A stretch of DNA of 63,505 nt from Oscillatoria sp. CS-180 (GTDB taxonomy: Bacteria > Cyanobacteriota > Cyanobacteriia > Phormidesmidales > Phormidesmidaceae). Below, one piece after another: positions 8,243 through 17,616 of the stretch (positions within the stretch are counted from its first letter, which is position 1; every line of letters begins with the position of its first letter). Both the position numbers and the translations under genes were made by a program. Location: the NCBI RefSeq assembly GCF_028330965.1, contig NZ_JAQMUB010000005.1:1-63505 (forward strand), written 5' to 3'. The notes under the pieces are model-generated. The model was not told the DNA's origin, searched no databases, and saw only the letters and a list, made by a program, of their open reading frames with translations.

Positions 8243-9604
8243 TCAAGCCTGCCATCGAACGCGGTGGCAAAAGCGGTGATCAAGGCGAGCATTTTCAGGG
8301 ATTTGCTTAGGTTCTCGCCAATAATCAGAAATATGGGCGATCGTAGCGTCATCCACGTGTTGAATGGGCTTCCAGCAAATGTGACAGGTAGGATGCTTTT
8401 CCAATAGGGTCTTCTTGAATTCCAAAGAATAGGTGCGAGGTTTTCCGGTCTCTAGCCCGATCAACCGATCAAGCCGTTCTCGCCAGATATCAGCTCGATA
8501 GTGAATGCGATCAACACGATCAGTACTCGTGCTAATGCACTCCACGAACTTTTTATCGTTCGTGACCATATCTAGAAACTCTTCGCGGATATGGTCCTTG
8601 ATAGGTAAAATTTGATCGAGTTCGTAGTAGCTGAAGGTATAGAGAACTGTGTCCCATAGGGCAACGTTCAGGCGAGATTTCTCCCAGGTGCCATTGGGAT
8701 TATAGGCATTGCCAGGGTAGTAGCGCCGGAAAGCCCGTTCTTGAAAAACGGCGTAAGCCATCTCAATCGACTTTTCAAAAGTCTGCTGCATTTGAGTTAG
8801 CTCGTCTTCGTGCAAATTACGATGCAGTTCCATTTCGGTATTCAGAAACCGCTTCGTTGGGCCTTTGTAATTGTGATGAGTATTGCGCCACATCGCGAAG
8901 AAACGGAGCACCAGTTGACGGTCTACCATTCGACTGTGAGGTTCTTTGGACTGTAGAATCCTCAGCAAAAATTCGTTTTCAGAGAGCGATCGCAGCAGCT
9001 CATTGTAATTGCCTCGATAAACGCAATTGCGAACCTCCTGATCGTTTAACTTTTCAGCTCCTAAGTTCAGTCGCTCAAACACTTCAAACTTGACGTCAGG
9101 ATCAGAGTCCTTCTCAATGATGATGAGCCGCAGGATAAAATTGAGGACTTCTTCTTGCAGTTCTGATGGCAGATCGGTAAACGTTTTTCGATTGAGGTCT
9201 TTCAAGACCTGGAGCCCCGATAGCTTGAACTTCTGCTGATTAGGAAAGACGCCGTTTACAAATGAGCAAATACTGGTTAACCGTTGCTGCCCATCCACCA
9301 CGGAAAAGGTCCGGTCGGCTTCTTCCGCGACATAAATGACTGGGATGGGAATTGCTAGCAGCAAAGATTCCACTAACCGACTGGCTTTGCTGCTATTCCA
9401 GACAAAGTTGCGTTGAAAATCGGGTTGTAAATTTAATTTGCCTCGATTGACCCAACTCACCAACGTTTCAACCGGTAGATCTTGCTTCTCCGTCTTAACC
9501 CGTCGCTTTTCAGGGGCAATTTCCAACGGGGTGTCGTCTTCTACATCTTCAATAACGAGTGCAGATGAGGATTGCTCTGGTTGAGGGATATTGGCATCGA
9601 GCAT
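8243..9604 (-). CDS. DUF262 (GmrSD-like) protein with C-terminal HNH-type domain
   Basis: 453 residues. The N-terminal DUF262/ParB-nuclease-like domain carries QPDFQRNFVWN, IPIPVIYVAE and VVDGQQRLTSI, the nucleotide-hydrolysing signature of GmrS-type type IV restriction subunits. The middle is helical. The C-terminus (CHIC...TIAHI...ENARLDHRFCHR) resembles a treble-clef HNH nuclease in which the usual DHI is AHI and the second Cys pair is incomplete. Related single-chain proteins act in restriction of modified phage DNA. No second defence gene is adjacent, so the role here is inferred only from domains. Confidence 0.8.
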   Translation of the reverse strand: MLDANIPQPEQSSSALVIEDVEDDTPLEIAPEKRRVKTEKQDLPVETLVSWVNRGKLNLQPDFQRNFVWNSSKASRLVESLLLAIPIPVIYVAEEADRTFSVVDGQQRLTSICSFVNGVFPNQQKFKLSGLQVLKDLNRKTFTDLPSELQEEVLNFILRLIIIEKDSDPDVKFEVFERLNLGAEKLNDQEVRNCVYRGNYNELLRSLSENEFLLRILQSKEPHSRMVDRQLVLRFFAMWRNTHHNYKGPTKRFLNTEMELHRNLHEDELTQMQQTFEKSIEMAYAVFQERAFRRYYPGNAYNPNGTWEKSRLNVALWDTVLYTFSYYELDQILPIKDHIREEFLDMVTNDKKFVECISTSTDRVDRIHYRADIWRERLDRLIGLETGKPRTYSLEFKKTLLEKHPTCHICWKPIQHVDDATIAHISDYWREPKQIPENARLDHRFCHRVRWQA

Positions 9605-9899
9605 GACACTAAAGAAACGGGATTCACGTTAAGGATACCTAAAGCTGCCAATGGTGTCCTATCACAGCGAGCACAATCTTCGCTGCATTTTACTTTTTCC
9701 CAGAAATTTTGGAGCGCTCTTACAGTACAGAGGTATCCAAATACATGTCTAGCAATGAAAAGAACTTTAGCTGGAAATGTCTCTTAGCTCACTCCTGTTT
9801 ACCAAATTTCAGAGGGAATGACCAAAGTCTGCAAGTTGATAGATACTTCCATCTTCATTCTTTCCTAATATCCTGACAGGAAAAACTGCGGGGAAGCTC

Positions 9900-10703
9900 A
9901 TGGAGTTGGGAATCAAGGGCAAGGTTGCACTCATTACCGGGGGAGACTCTGGCATGGGCAGAGCAACCGCTAAACTATTGGCTGATGAAGGGGTCAAAAT
10001 TGCACTGCTAGATAAAACGACTGAGCAACTGCAAGAGACCGTCGATGAAGTCAAAACTGTTGGCGAAGCCTTTGCTGTCAAGGCAGACCTGAGAGACCTC
10101 TCTGCTGTCAAAGCTGCCAGAGACCAAATTGTTGATCACTACGGTACGGTCGATATCGTTGTGAACTGTGCTGGCATCACAGGAGCCACGGGAGATTTCA
10201 TGGAAATTAGCGATGATGATTGGCACGAAGCTATCGAAGTCGATCTGATGGGGGCTGTCCGCATTTGTCGAACGTTTATTCCTCTGATGCAAAAATCGGG
10301 TTGGGGTCGAGTCGTTCTTGTAACGTCTGAAGATGCCGTGCAGCCCTACACCGATGAAATGCCCTACTGCGCGGCTAAGGCAGGACTTTTAAACTTTGCC
10401 AAAAATCTTTCCAAAGCCTATGCCAAGGATGGCGTACTAGTCAATTCTGTTTCACCAGCTTTCATCGCTACGCCAATGACTGATGCCATGATGCAACAAC
10501 GGGCTGAAAAGCTAGGTGTTGACTTTGATAAGGCGATCGCTACTTTCCTCAAAGAAAAACGTCCCCATCTAGAACTCCAGCGGCGAGGAAAAGCCCAGGA
10601 AGTTGCAGCGGTCATCACATTTTTGTGCTCTCAGCACTCTAGTTTTGTCGTTGGAGCAAATTATCGTGTTGATGGAGGATCTGTCGCCAGTATTAGTCTG
10701 TAA
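9900..10703 (+). CDS. SDR family NAD(P)-dependent oxidoreductase
   Basis: 267 residues, a classical short-chain dehydrogenase. Cofactor motif TGGDSGMG near the N-terminus, NCAG around residue 86, catalytic Ser in VTSEDA and YCAAK with the catalytic Tyr and Lys, and a C-terminal VGANYRVDGGS typical of the family. The substrate cannot be told. The ATG has GGGGA just upstream. It is followed 187 bases on by a type II NADH dehydrogenase gene. Confidence 0.9.
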   Translation: MELGIKGKVALITGGDSGMGRATAKLLADEGVKIALLDKTTEQLQETVDEVKTVGEAFAVKADLRDLSAVKAARDQIVDHYGTVDIVVNCAGITGATGDFMEISDDDWHEAIEVDLMGAVRICRTFIPLMQKSGWGRVVLVTSEDAVQPYTDEMPYCAAKAGLLNFAKNLSKAYAKDGVLVNSVSPAFIATPMTDAMMQQRAEKLGVDFDKAIATFLKEKRPHLELQRRGKAQEVAAVITFLCSQHSSFVVGANYRVDGGSVASISL

Positions 10704-10890
10704 GCCACTCACATTTTCGTCATTCAAAGCTTAATACTGAGTTGCTGAAATCCTGAGAAGGCTTGTGATGTTGTTAAGGCACGAAGTGGTCTCAGGATGT
10801 TCGTTTTGCGATCGCACGCACCTTTCTTAGAGCATAGTCAGCCAAAATTTTGAAGCTAAATAGCTCACTATTAGGAGAACTTTTTAAGCA

Positions 10891-12141
10891 GTGAATTCTC
10901 AAAATAATGAACAAATTCTGATTTTGGGAGGCGGCTTTGCAGGTCTTTTCGCCGCCCTTCATCTCTGTGAATTAAAGTGTCCGCTACCCATCAAACTAAT
11001 TGATAGGAATACAAGATTTATTTTCAAACCACTGCTTTACGAACTTCTCAGTAATGAAGTTCAAATTGAACTTGCCTGGCCCCATTACGATGAGCTATTA
11101 GGAGATAGAGATGTCACCTATGTTATGGGCGACATTCAGCGCATTGATCTTGACAATCAGCAGGTTGAACTGAAGTCAGGATTAACCTACGGATTCAGTT
11201 ACCTCGTCATTGCTTTGGGCGACAGTCCTGGCTTTTTTGGAGTCCCAGGCGCTCAAGAGCATTCTTTTACTTTTCGTACGGCAGATGATGCTACAGGTCT
11301 TGCTCAACAGCTACGTCAAAAATTGCAGAAAGCAGCCCAAACAACGGTGGTGGACGAGCGACAGAGGCTACTCACAGTCGCGATTGTTGGTGCTGGGGCA
11401 TCGGGTGTGGAACTGGCAGTCACCCTGGCAGACCTACTACCCCAGTGGTATGAGAAATTAGGAGGAGACGTTGACGAAATTCGCGTCGTTCTGCTTCAGA
11501 GAGGGGCCAAAATTCTGCCCAATATAGCAAATTCTGCCTTTCGAGAAATTGTCCTCGATGCCTTTGAACAGCGACGGGCAACGATTGATTTAAGACTTAA
11601 TTCATCGGTTGATTCTGTTTCATCCGATTCGTTGACCTACACCTGTGCTGATGAGAAACAGACATTACCCACTGCCACAACGGTCTGGACCGCAGGCTCG
11701 GTCACCCATCCTCTAGTCAAGCAGTTACCTATTGCAGATGACCATAGGGATTCTAGAGGACGTCCTTATCTCACAGCCGCTCTCCAAATCATTGGCCATC
11801 CCAACGTATTTGCGGGGGGGGATTGTAGCGTCAATGTGCACGAACCTAAACCAACGAGTGCCCAGGTAGCCTATCAACAAGGGAAAGCGATCGCTCGCAA
11901 CATCCAAGCTATGATCGAGGGGAATGAGCTTAAGCCTAGTGCAATTCAGCTTCGGGGAACATTAATGAAATTAGGTGCTGAAGAAGGGCTAGCCGAAATA
12001 TTAGACCGTGTCCGAATTTCAGGGCATGCGGGTCATTTAATTCGACAAGCAACTTATCTCAATTTAGTACCAACGCCAGAACGTAACCTTGGACTTACTG
12101 CAGAGTGGATCACAGACGAAATCGTGTCGCAGTTCAGTTAG
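10891..12141 (+). CDS. type II NADH dehydrogenase-like FAD oxidoreductase
   Basis: 416 residues, pyridine nucleotide-disulphide oxidoreductase of the NDH-2 type. The FAD-binding site ILGGGFAGLFAAL is at the N-terminus, the NAD-binding site IVGAGASGVELAV is around residue 170, and VFAGGDC near residue 310 is the second FAD motif. Such enzymes pass electrons from NADH to quinone at the membrane and in cyanobacteria are often treated as redox sensors. The start is GTG with AGGAG 13 bases upstream. A histidine kinase gene follows 38 bases later, which may form an operon. Confidence 0.88.
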   Translation: MNSQNNEQILILGGGFAGLFAALHLCELKCPLPIKLIDRNTRFIFKPLLYELLSNEVQIELAWPHYDELLGDRDVTYVMGDIQRIDLDNQQVELKSGLTYGFSYLVIALGDSPGFFGVPGAQEHSFTFRTADDATGLAQQLRQKLQKAAQTTVVDERQRLLTVAIVGAGASGVELAVTLADLLPQWYEKLGGDVDEIRVVLLQRGAKILPNIANSAFREIVLDAFEQRRATIDLRLNSSVDSVSSDSLTYTCADEKQTLPTATTVWTAGSVTHPLVKQLPIADDHRDSRGRPYLTAALQIIGHPNVFAGGDCSVNVHEPKPTSAQVAYQQGKAIARNIQAMIEGNELKPSAIQLRGTLMKLGAEEGLAEILDRVRISGHAGHLIRQATYLNLVPTPERNLGLTAEWITDEIVSQFS

Positions 12142-12215
12142 CTGATAAAATAATCCAAACTTAGTACAGGCGCGGTACTTTGAACCCAAATCTCTCTTCG
12201 GATTGGAATGAAAAC

Positions 12216-13415
12216 ATGAACGACTTAGGTCAAGTTTTAGAAGACAAAGTCGAGATTATTACCGAAAGATGGATTTACGCGGTTCATCAGGATTCTCGGA
12301 TCGAAAGCGCCAAGCAACTATCCTATGAAGCTGTAAGAAATAGTCTTCCAGAAGTTTTGAAAGAATTAGCCGAATTGCTGTCTTCGGAGGTTGCTGAAAA
12401 CATTTCAGATTTGAGAGCAAGGAGTTTATGCCATGGAGAGACTCGGGCGCAACAGGGATACGATACAGCCGAAGTGACTCGGGAATATCGGCTACTTCGA
12501 CAAGTGATTCTATCAATTTTAGAGCCTGAATTACTGCCAAGATCTTCTGCGGAAGTTCTACACTCTATTCGACTAATTGACAATGTATTCGACAGAATCA
12601 TCACGATCAGCATGGAAAGCTATATTGAGTCGAGACTAGTCGAATTAAGGCAGCTACAGGGGCAACTGACACTAACGAATCAAGAACTCACGCGACTTGT
12701 AAAAGTCCATCAGGATAATCTATCTTACATGGCCCACGAGTTGAAAACGCCACTAACTTCAATCATTGGGCATTCCAGTATTTTGCTTCAAAAACAGCGC
12801 AAAAAATTTCAAGAAAAAGATACAGCAACTAACCTCAATCAGCTAGAGCGAGTTTTAAGAAATGGTCGCAGACTGCTTCAGATTGTCAACGATACGCTCG
12901 AAATTTCACGCTACAACCAAGGGCAAATTCGTTTAGATCTCAAGCCCGTCAGTATTGGTATCTTGATTCGTGAAATGATAGAAGACGGATTAAAACCACT
13001 TGCTGACGAAAAAGAGTTGGAGCTATCGATTGAAGTTAGTCAGCTACCCGAGTTGCTGATAACTGATCCGCTAAGGGTACAACAGCTTTTAACCAATTTA
13101 GTTGGAAACGCTATCCGCTATACCGAGACAGGAAGTATCCAAGTAATAGCTCGGCTGATAAACGATAACACTTGGGAAATCAGGGTGTCTGATACCGGAA
13201 TTGGGATTGAAGAAGATGCGCGATCGCAAATTTTTGATCCTTATGCGCGCTCCAATTCACAAACGAAGGAAATTGCGGGAACAGGGTTGGGGTTAGCGAT
13301 CGTTCAACGAATCATCCATTTGATGAATGGAAAAATTGAGCTGCTTTCGGAAGTCGGCAGAGGCTCAACCTTCACGGTGACGCTTCCCCTAATCAGACCT
13401 GAGGCAAGTCATTAA
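12216..13415 (+). CDS. sensor histidine kinase with RsbRD-type N-terminal domain
   Basis: About 399 residues from the ATG at 12216; a TTG at 12180 would add 12 residues. The first 150 residues match the RsbRD N-terminal domain seen in many cyanobacterial kinases (HGETRAQQGYDTAEV, REYRLLR). A short coiled coil leads to the H-box MAHELKTPLTSIIGH, then N-box NLVGNAIRY, G1 DTGIGIEE, F-box IFDPYAR and G2 GTGLGLAIV. It is cytoplasmic with no membrane segment. No response regulator gene is adjacent. It may read a signal linked to the NADH dehydrogenase upstream, but this is only positional. Confidence 0.9.
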   Translation: MNDLGQVLEDKVEIITERWIYAVHQDSRIESAKQLSYEAVRNSLPEVLKELAELLSSEVAENISDLRARSLCHGETRAQQGYDTAEVTREYRLLRQVILSILEPELLPRSSAEVLHSIRLIDNVFDRIITISMESYIESRLVELRQLQGQLTLTNQELTRLVKVHQDNLSYMAHELKTPLTSIIGHSSILLQKQRKKFQEKDTATNLNQLERVLRNGRRLLQIVNDTLEISRYNQGQIRLDLKPVSIGILIREMIEDGLKPLADEKELELSIEVSQLPELLITDPLRVQQLLTNLVGNAIRYTETGSIQVIARLINDNTWEIRVSDTGIGIEEDARSQIFDPYARSNSQTKEIAGTGLGLAIVQRIIHLMNGKIELLSEVGRGSTFTVTLPLIRPEASH

Positions 13416-13644
13416 AATATGCAGCTGGTTTGTACAGCACTTTAGCTTATTAGCTTCTCCAATCACCGGACGACTCGTCGTCTTGTTCCAATGGGACTAG
13501 CTAGCTAAATCGGATAGAGAATATTGAAAGTTAACCACTAGCAAGCAGTAGTTCCCCATTTTGAAGAAACTACTGCCTAAAAAACCTCTACAGGTTGACC
13601 ATTACTGTTCAAAGTCTGTAGCTGTTTCTCCAACAAAAAACGGG

Positions 13645-13995
13645 TCAAATCTGACCGACACCTTTACTGCGATCGTCTGATTCAACAGTTAGATTGCCCT
13701 GCTCATCAGTTTGATTGATATTCTGAAGTTCAGATGCACGAGCTTCTTTCTCTTCTGCCTGTTCCTCCCTCAGGTCTCCAGGTTCGTCAACGTACATCTC
13801 TGGTTCAATGGCGTAGTTGTTAGCTAGCCCTTCCTGATCCACTGTGTATCCACCACTAGTATCTAGATCACCTTTGGATGACTCTTTAACCTGCTTGTAG
13901 TTCTCCTGCTCCCGTTCAGCCCGAGCAGCCGTTTCTGCAGGAACAATATGGGGATCATAGGTATCAGATTGAACTCTTGGATTGTTGTTACTCAT
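13645..13995 (-). CDS. small acidic hydrophilic protein
   Basis: 116 residues, not recognised. Almost no hydrophobic residues, rich in Glu, Asp, Asn, Gln and Ser, probably disordered; Cys and Trp are absent. A clear GGAG lies seven bases before the ATG (GGAGTTAATC then ATG). The small plus-strand gene at 14472 has a nearly identical ribosome site and a similar composition, so the two may be a related, similarly controlled class such as desiccation or osmotic-stress proteins. That function is a guess. Confidence 0.7.
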   Translation of the reverse strand: MSNNNPRVQSDTYDPHIVPAETAARAEREQENYKQVKESSKGDLDTSGGYTVDQEGLANNYAIEPEMYVDEPGDLREEQAEEKEARASELQNINQTDEQGNLTVESDDRSKGVGQI

Positions 13996-14471
13996 GATTA
14001 ACTCCTATCTCTTAACACAAGTCGATTATGCGTCTTCAGGTCAAAAGAAAACATCGGTCATTTGAAAGAAATCAATTTCTTAGCACTCAAAATCCAAATA
14101 TTTTCTACCCAGAATAAAGTAATTTTCTTTTAGAAAAAAATGTTTTTAATTTAGCTCTGACAAGAGTTTTAAGGAGCAGGTATAGCCTTTTTACTAGTGC
14201 TAATTTTGACTGAAATGCTGTTGAACTGTAGGTTTTTCTTATATTGAATCAATAATCAAACTACTCGCACAAGTAGCGATCGCGGCAAGACCTCATAAGC
14301 ATTTTATGGCCTGTAACGCTGTGGCTTCAATCGACTCATGGACTTTTCACTGCTCTATATCTTTTGACTTACTTCATAGGGTAGGTGAATTTTAGCTGCA
14401 AACAGAATAGGCTTATTCCAGATCACTCTGCAGAGATTTTGAATATCAAGCATTCGAGTTTGGAGTAAATC
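13996..14471. other. AT-rich intergenic region between two divergent small genes
   Basis: 475 bases between the starts of two small acidic protein genes. It must hold both promoters but I cannot place them with confidence. TTAGCACTC at 14080-14088 is one half of a CIRCE element, but the other half is missing. One HIP1 site lies near 14277. Confidence 0.5.
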
Positions 14472-14657
14472 ATGGTAGACAAAAAATCGGACGTCTTCCC
14501 ATCTGAGGGACAAGAGACACCCATTGATCCTTCACAGCGTAGGACAGGTAGCGACGTACGTTCTACAGATGCGAAGGAAGGTGCAAAGCCTGAGGCTCCT
14601 GGGGATAAGAATACCGATATTCCCGGTGATCCTAACCAGGGAACTGAAGCTCGCTAA
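14472..14657 (+). CDS. very small hydrophilic protein
   Basis: 61 residues, entirely hydrophilic, rich in Asp, Lys, Gly, Pro, Thr and Ser (DKNTDIPGDPNQGTEAR at the end), likely disordered. GGAG stands seven bases before the ATG. No family recognised. Composition and translation signal resemble the divergent gene at 13645-13995. A hairpin follows at 14667-14701. Confidence 0.6.
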   Translation: MVDKKSDVFPSEGQETPIDPSQRRTGSDVRSTDAKEGAKPEAPGDKNTDIPGDPNQGTEAR

Positions 14658-14666
14658 TGAGCAAAG

Positions 14667-14701
14667 AGGGACAGGAAAGTTTCCCCTAGCTTCCTGTCCT
14701 T
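14667..14701 (+). terminator. hairpin after the small hydrophilic gene
   Basis: AAGAGGGACAGGAAG-like arm pairs with CTTCCTGTCCTT around a ten-base loop, ten bases past the stop at 14657. The T-run is poor, so it may stabilise the 3' end more than terminate. Confidence 0.5.
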
Positions 14702-14949
14702 CATGCGTACAATACTTTTACAGACAAAAGAAAAGTAGCAGCATGCTCACTTTTAGTTCTCACCCTATATCTTTATCCTAGTTTTGGTTGAAAGATTTAG
14801 AGGATGAGATTTACAAAGTGGGCTCTGCGTCTGTTTACAGACACAACATCACTTTTAAAAACTACTGAAACGTTTAGTTTAGCAGATTTATTTTGCATTC
14901 AAATTCTGTAACTTTCGTTATCTCTGTTATTCTTAGCCGGAGCAAGTGA

Positions 14950-15816
14950 ATGCCTAAAGCGACTCATCCTGCAGCCCAAAAGATTGCGGTTGTTTTCGAT
15001 TTTGATGACACTCTTGTTCCTGATAGTTTTGACCACTTTCTTTCGTTTTTAGGATTAGATCCTGCTGAGTTTCGTAAAGCTAAATATGAATCCCGGAAAC
15101 AAGCGGGTTGGGATGCCATTCCAGCCCGCTTCTACAGTTTGATCGAATACTCTAAAGCTCAGCCGCCTGAAAAACGAATTACTCGATCAACGCTAATGGA
15201 GTTTGGGAAATCTTTACAGCCGTTTGAAGGCGTTTCAGATATGTTTACTCGACTCCAGCAGCGGGTCAATGAAATTGCTCCCGAAATCAGTATTGAGTTT
15301 TATCTGATTACCAGTGGTTTTGTAGAAGTTGCTCGGCAAACCAGCATTGCTAAGTTCTTTAAGGCAATGTGGGGATGTGAGTTTCACTACTCAGAATCGG
15401 GTGAAATTGAGTTCTTGAAGCGATCGCTCAGCCACCCCGAAAAACCTCGATACCTATACTATCTGTCGCGAGGAATTAACTACAGCGACGACGAAGACTT
15501 ACTCTTTGTCTACAAAGATGTTCCTCCAGAAGAACTCACAATTCCTCTTGATCAAATTATTTATGTAGGTGATGGGACCTCCGACATTCCTTGCTTTGCC
15601 ATGCTGAATCAGGAAGGAGGTATGGCGATCGGGGTTTACCGAAACAGTAGCCCTGAAGAATGGGCTAAACACTATCAGCCTAGTCAGAATCAGCGGGTCA
15701 TTAATTTGGCACCTGCTGACTACCAAGAAGGTTCAGAGTTGATGAGGTCTCTAACGTTAGCCGTAGAGAGTATGTGTAAAAAGATTCAGATTTATCAACT
15801 GAGTCACCATGAATAA
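14950..15816 (+). CDS. HAD family hydrolase
   Basis: 288 residues. Haloacid-dehalogenase-fold phosphatase with motif I VVFDFDDTLVPD at residues 13-24 (two catalytic Asp), motif II LITSGF and motif IV VGDGTSDIPCF with the metal-binding Asp pair. The layout resembles phosphoserine-phosphatase-type HAD enzymes. Substrate unknown. It is followed after 46 bases by a pentapeptide-repeat protein gene on the same strand. Confidence 0.85.
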   Translation: MPKATHPAAQKIAVVFDFDDTLVPDSFDHFLSFLGLDPAEFRKAKYESRKQAGWDAIPARFYSLIEYSKAQPPEKRITRSTLMEFGKSLQPFEGVSDMFTRLQQRVNEIAPEISIEFYLITSGFVEVARQTSIAKFFKAMWGCEFHYSESGEIEFLKRSLSHPEKPRYLYYLSRGINYSDDEDLLFVYKDVPPEELTIPLDQIIYVGDGTSDIPCFAMLNQEGGMAIGVYRNSSPEEWAKHYQPSQNQRVINLAPADYQEGSELMRSLTLAVESMCKKIQIYQLSHHE

Positions 15817-15862
15817 CGGCGAATGGTTGCCACTCTACGAGAATGAATGTGTGAGGTACTGA

Positions 15863-16576
15863 GTGAATAATTATCAAAGTCCCCGTAGCCGTTTACGCAT
15901 TCTAGGTCTCAGCATTGCCCTAACCTTGGCAATCATTGGAGGATTATCAGGCTATTGGTCGTTTTCGATGAGTACAACGACCAATGCTTTACGCTGGTGG
16001 GCAAATTGGTTGCAAGATGTTGGCACAGAAATGTTGGGGGCTGCTGTCACTATTCTGCTAGTTGAACTGGTTATTTATCAACAGCGAGATGAGGCTAGCC
16101 GTCTTGATCAAGCGCAGATGCGCCGCAAGGAGCATTTTGTCAATCAGTTGAGAAGATCCTACAGCGTAGAGAAACGCCAAAAAGTCATTGATCGCATGAA
16201 TCAGCAAAATCTGCTGACAAGGGCATGGCTATACGAGATCGACTTAGAGCGAGTGAATTTAACCGAATGTGATTTTTCAGAGACAGACTTGTTTGAAGCA
16301 AATCTATCAGAAGCTTTGCTAACCAAGGCAAATCTGCAAGACGCTAACCTTCGGAGAGCAAATCTAACTAAAGCAAATCTAGTTGCTGCTAACTTGGAGG
16401 ATGCAGATTTAGTAGAAGCTAACTTGGAGGATGCGGATTTATATTCCGCCAACCTCAAAGACGCTGACTTCAGTTGTGCTCGATTCAGCAGAAAGACACG
16501 CCTTCCCGATGGCAGCTATTGGACGCCTAATCTCGACCTGAAAAGTTTTGCCCCAAAATTAGACAAAGCAGCTTAA
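15863..16576 (+). CDS. membrane-anchored pentapeptide-repeat protein
   Basis: 237 residues starting at GTG. Two hydrophobic helices lie near residues 10-33 and 51-70, then a basic linker, then about twelve A(D/N)LxX pentapeptides (residues about 125-205: LFEANLSEALLTKANL, DLVEANLEDADLY) that fold as a right-handed square beta helix. The C-terminal PDGSYWTPNLDL is common after such domains in cyanobacteria. Pentapeptide proteins have diverse or unknown roles, and nothing here singles out one. Confidence 0.85.
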   Translation: MNNYQSPRSRLRILGLSIALTLAIIGGLSGYWSFSMSTTTNALRWWANWLQDVGTEMLGAAVTILLVELVIYQQRDEASRLDQAQMRRKEHFVNQLRRSYSVEKRQKVIDRMNQQNLLTRAWLYEIDLERVNLTECDFSETDLFEANLSEALLTKANLQDANLRRANLTKANLVAANLEDADLVEANLEDADLYSANLKDADFSCARFSRKTRLPDGSYWTPNLDLKSFAPKLDKAA

Positions 16577-16600
16577 CCAAATGAGTATCCATAGTTTTAT

Positions 16601-16700
16601 AGGAATGAATAAATTTTAAGTTCTCAGTTTTGAGTTTTGAATGATTGAGTCATCGGCGAATCCAAAGCTCAAAGTTGATACTTAAATAAGTTCCCGTTCC
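16601..16700 (+). repeat. 100-bp interspersed repeat, copy 1
   Basis: Matches 32578-32677 in the same orientation at 97 of 100 positions with no gaps by my reading. It starts AGGAATGAAT and ends AAATAAGTTCCCGTTCC. It has no open frame or terminal inverted repeats that I can see. Confidence 0.9.
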
Positions 16701-16720
16701 ATAGCCGTTGCTAGTTCCGT
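16700..16720 (+). repeat. fragment of the GCCGTYGCCAGTTCCGT repeat family
   Basis: CATAGCCGTTGCTAGTTCCG directly abuts the 100-bp repeat. It is the left part of an element found in at least eight places in this window. Confidence 0.6.
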
Positions 16721-16931
16721 CCACTGCCCACATAAGCTATGCGATCGCACCTTATCCTCCAAACCATAAGTCATACCTACCTGCAGCAGAGCACGACTCA
16801 GAATTGTCACAATCACTGACTAAGCGTTGCTATCTTTTACGACTGTTGTAAAACAGCTTCATGCTTATAAGCTTTGTTGAGATAGAGGGTTTCATACAAT
16901 GGAATTTAGAGGCTAAACTTACATTCCTAAT

Positions 16932-16959
16932 ACCCCTGTTCTTACTTCAGAGCAGGGGT
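16932..16959. terminator. hairpin, possible weak terminator
   Basis: ACCCCTGTTCT and AGAGCAGGGGT pair around a six-base loop, then TTTG. It is about 350 bases past the pentapeptide gene, so its link to a transcript is uncertain. Confidence 0.4.
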
Positions 16960-17121
16960 TTGCTTACTGATAAAACTTGACAGAGCCTCACTTCTTGCAG
17001 TACAAAATTACCATTAAAGCGAACATTGGCGTTCAATCATCTTTTCTGAGCGTCATGGCCTTAGTCGTTGAATAAGCTGCCTCGACATTACTCAATATTG
17101 GAATGTACCAACCTAAAAGAC

Positions 17122-17616
17122 ATGCCTGAGATTGCTCCCCGACTTTCTGAAACAGAACTCAGTCAGCGTATTTTGGATATGGCTAAAACGGGGGTCTATC
17201 GAGAGTCTATATTCGAGGCTTTTCAGTCTTTGGCGACTAAGCGTCAGGTCAGTAGCGCGATCGCTCATGCCAAACAGTTGGGCCTTTATTCCGTGAGCAG
17301 TTTGAGGGATCCTGACCTGGGGACCTATTACCAAGTTGACTTGGCGAAATATCAGTCCCTTCAAGCAGCCTTAAAAGCTAACATCCAAATCTCTGCGAGC
17401 GACGATTTAGCGGCCCAAATTCTAATCACGACTCAAACGATCCGGGCAATGCTAGTGATCTCAGGGGGATTCACGCTTGTTTTAGTGATCTCGGGGGGAT
17501 TCCTTCTGCTCACAGGGCATCTCCAAAGTGGTCGTTTTGCCTGGGTCGGTGCTGCCTGTGTGGGTGGCGTTTGGTCACTCCAACAGTATTGGACGCGCTT
17601 ACAAAGCAATCACTGA
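17122..17616 (+). CDS. hypothetical protein with two C-terminal membrane helices
   Basis: About 164 residues from the ATG at 17122; the frame is open back to a TTG at 17068. The N-terminal 100 residues look like a small helical or winged-helix domain (SETELSQRILDMAKTGVY, KRQVSSAIAHAKQLG). Two hydrophobic segments follow (MLVISGGFTLVLVISGGFLL and WVGAACVGGVWSL). Not recognised. A membrane-tethered DNA-binding or regulatory domain is possible but not shown. Confidence 0.65.
   Translation: MPEIAPRLSETELSQRILDMAKTGVYRESIFEAFQSLATKRQVSSAIAHAKQLGLYSVSSLRDPDLGTYYQVDLAKYQSLQAALKANIQISASDDLAAQILITTQTIRAMLVISGGFTLVLVISGGFLLLTGHLQSGRFAWVGAACVGGVWSLQQYWTRLQSNH

Larger units (their letters stand above)
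16577..17121. other. intergenic region with interspersed repeats
   Basis: Holds the 100-bp repeat copy at 16601-16700, a fragment of the second repeat family at 16700-16720, and a hairpin at 16932-16959 (ACCCCTG...CAGGGGT followed by TTTG). No coding region recognised. Confidence 0.6.

Noticed and set aside
14080-14088. TTAGCACTC, half of a CIRCE heat-shock operator
   Set aside because: The matching GAGTGCTAA nine bases on is absent and the flanking genes are not chaperones.
16201-16458. Ser/Ala/Lys-rich minus-strand frame
   Set aside because: It is the mirror of the pentapeptide repeats in 15863-16576.
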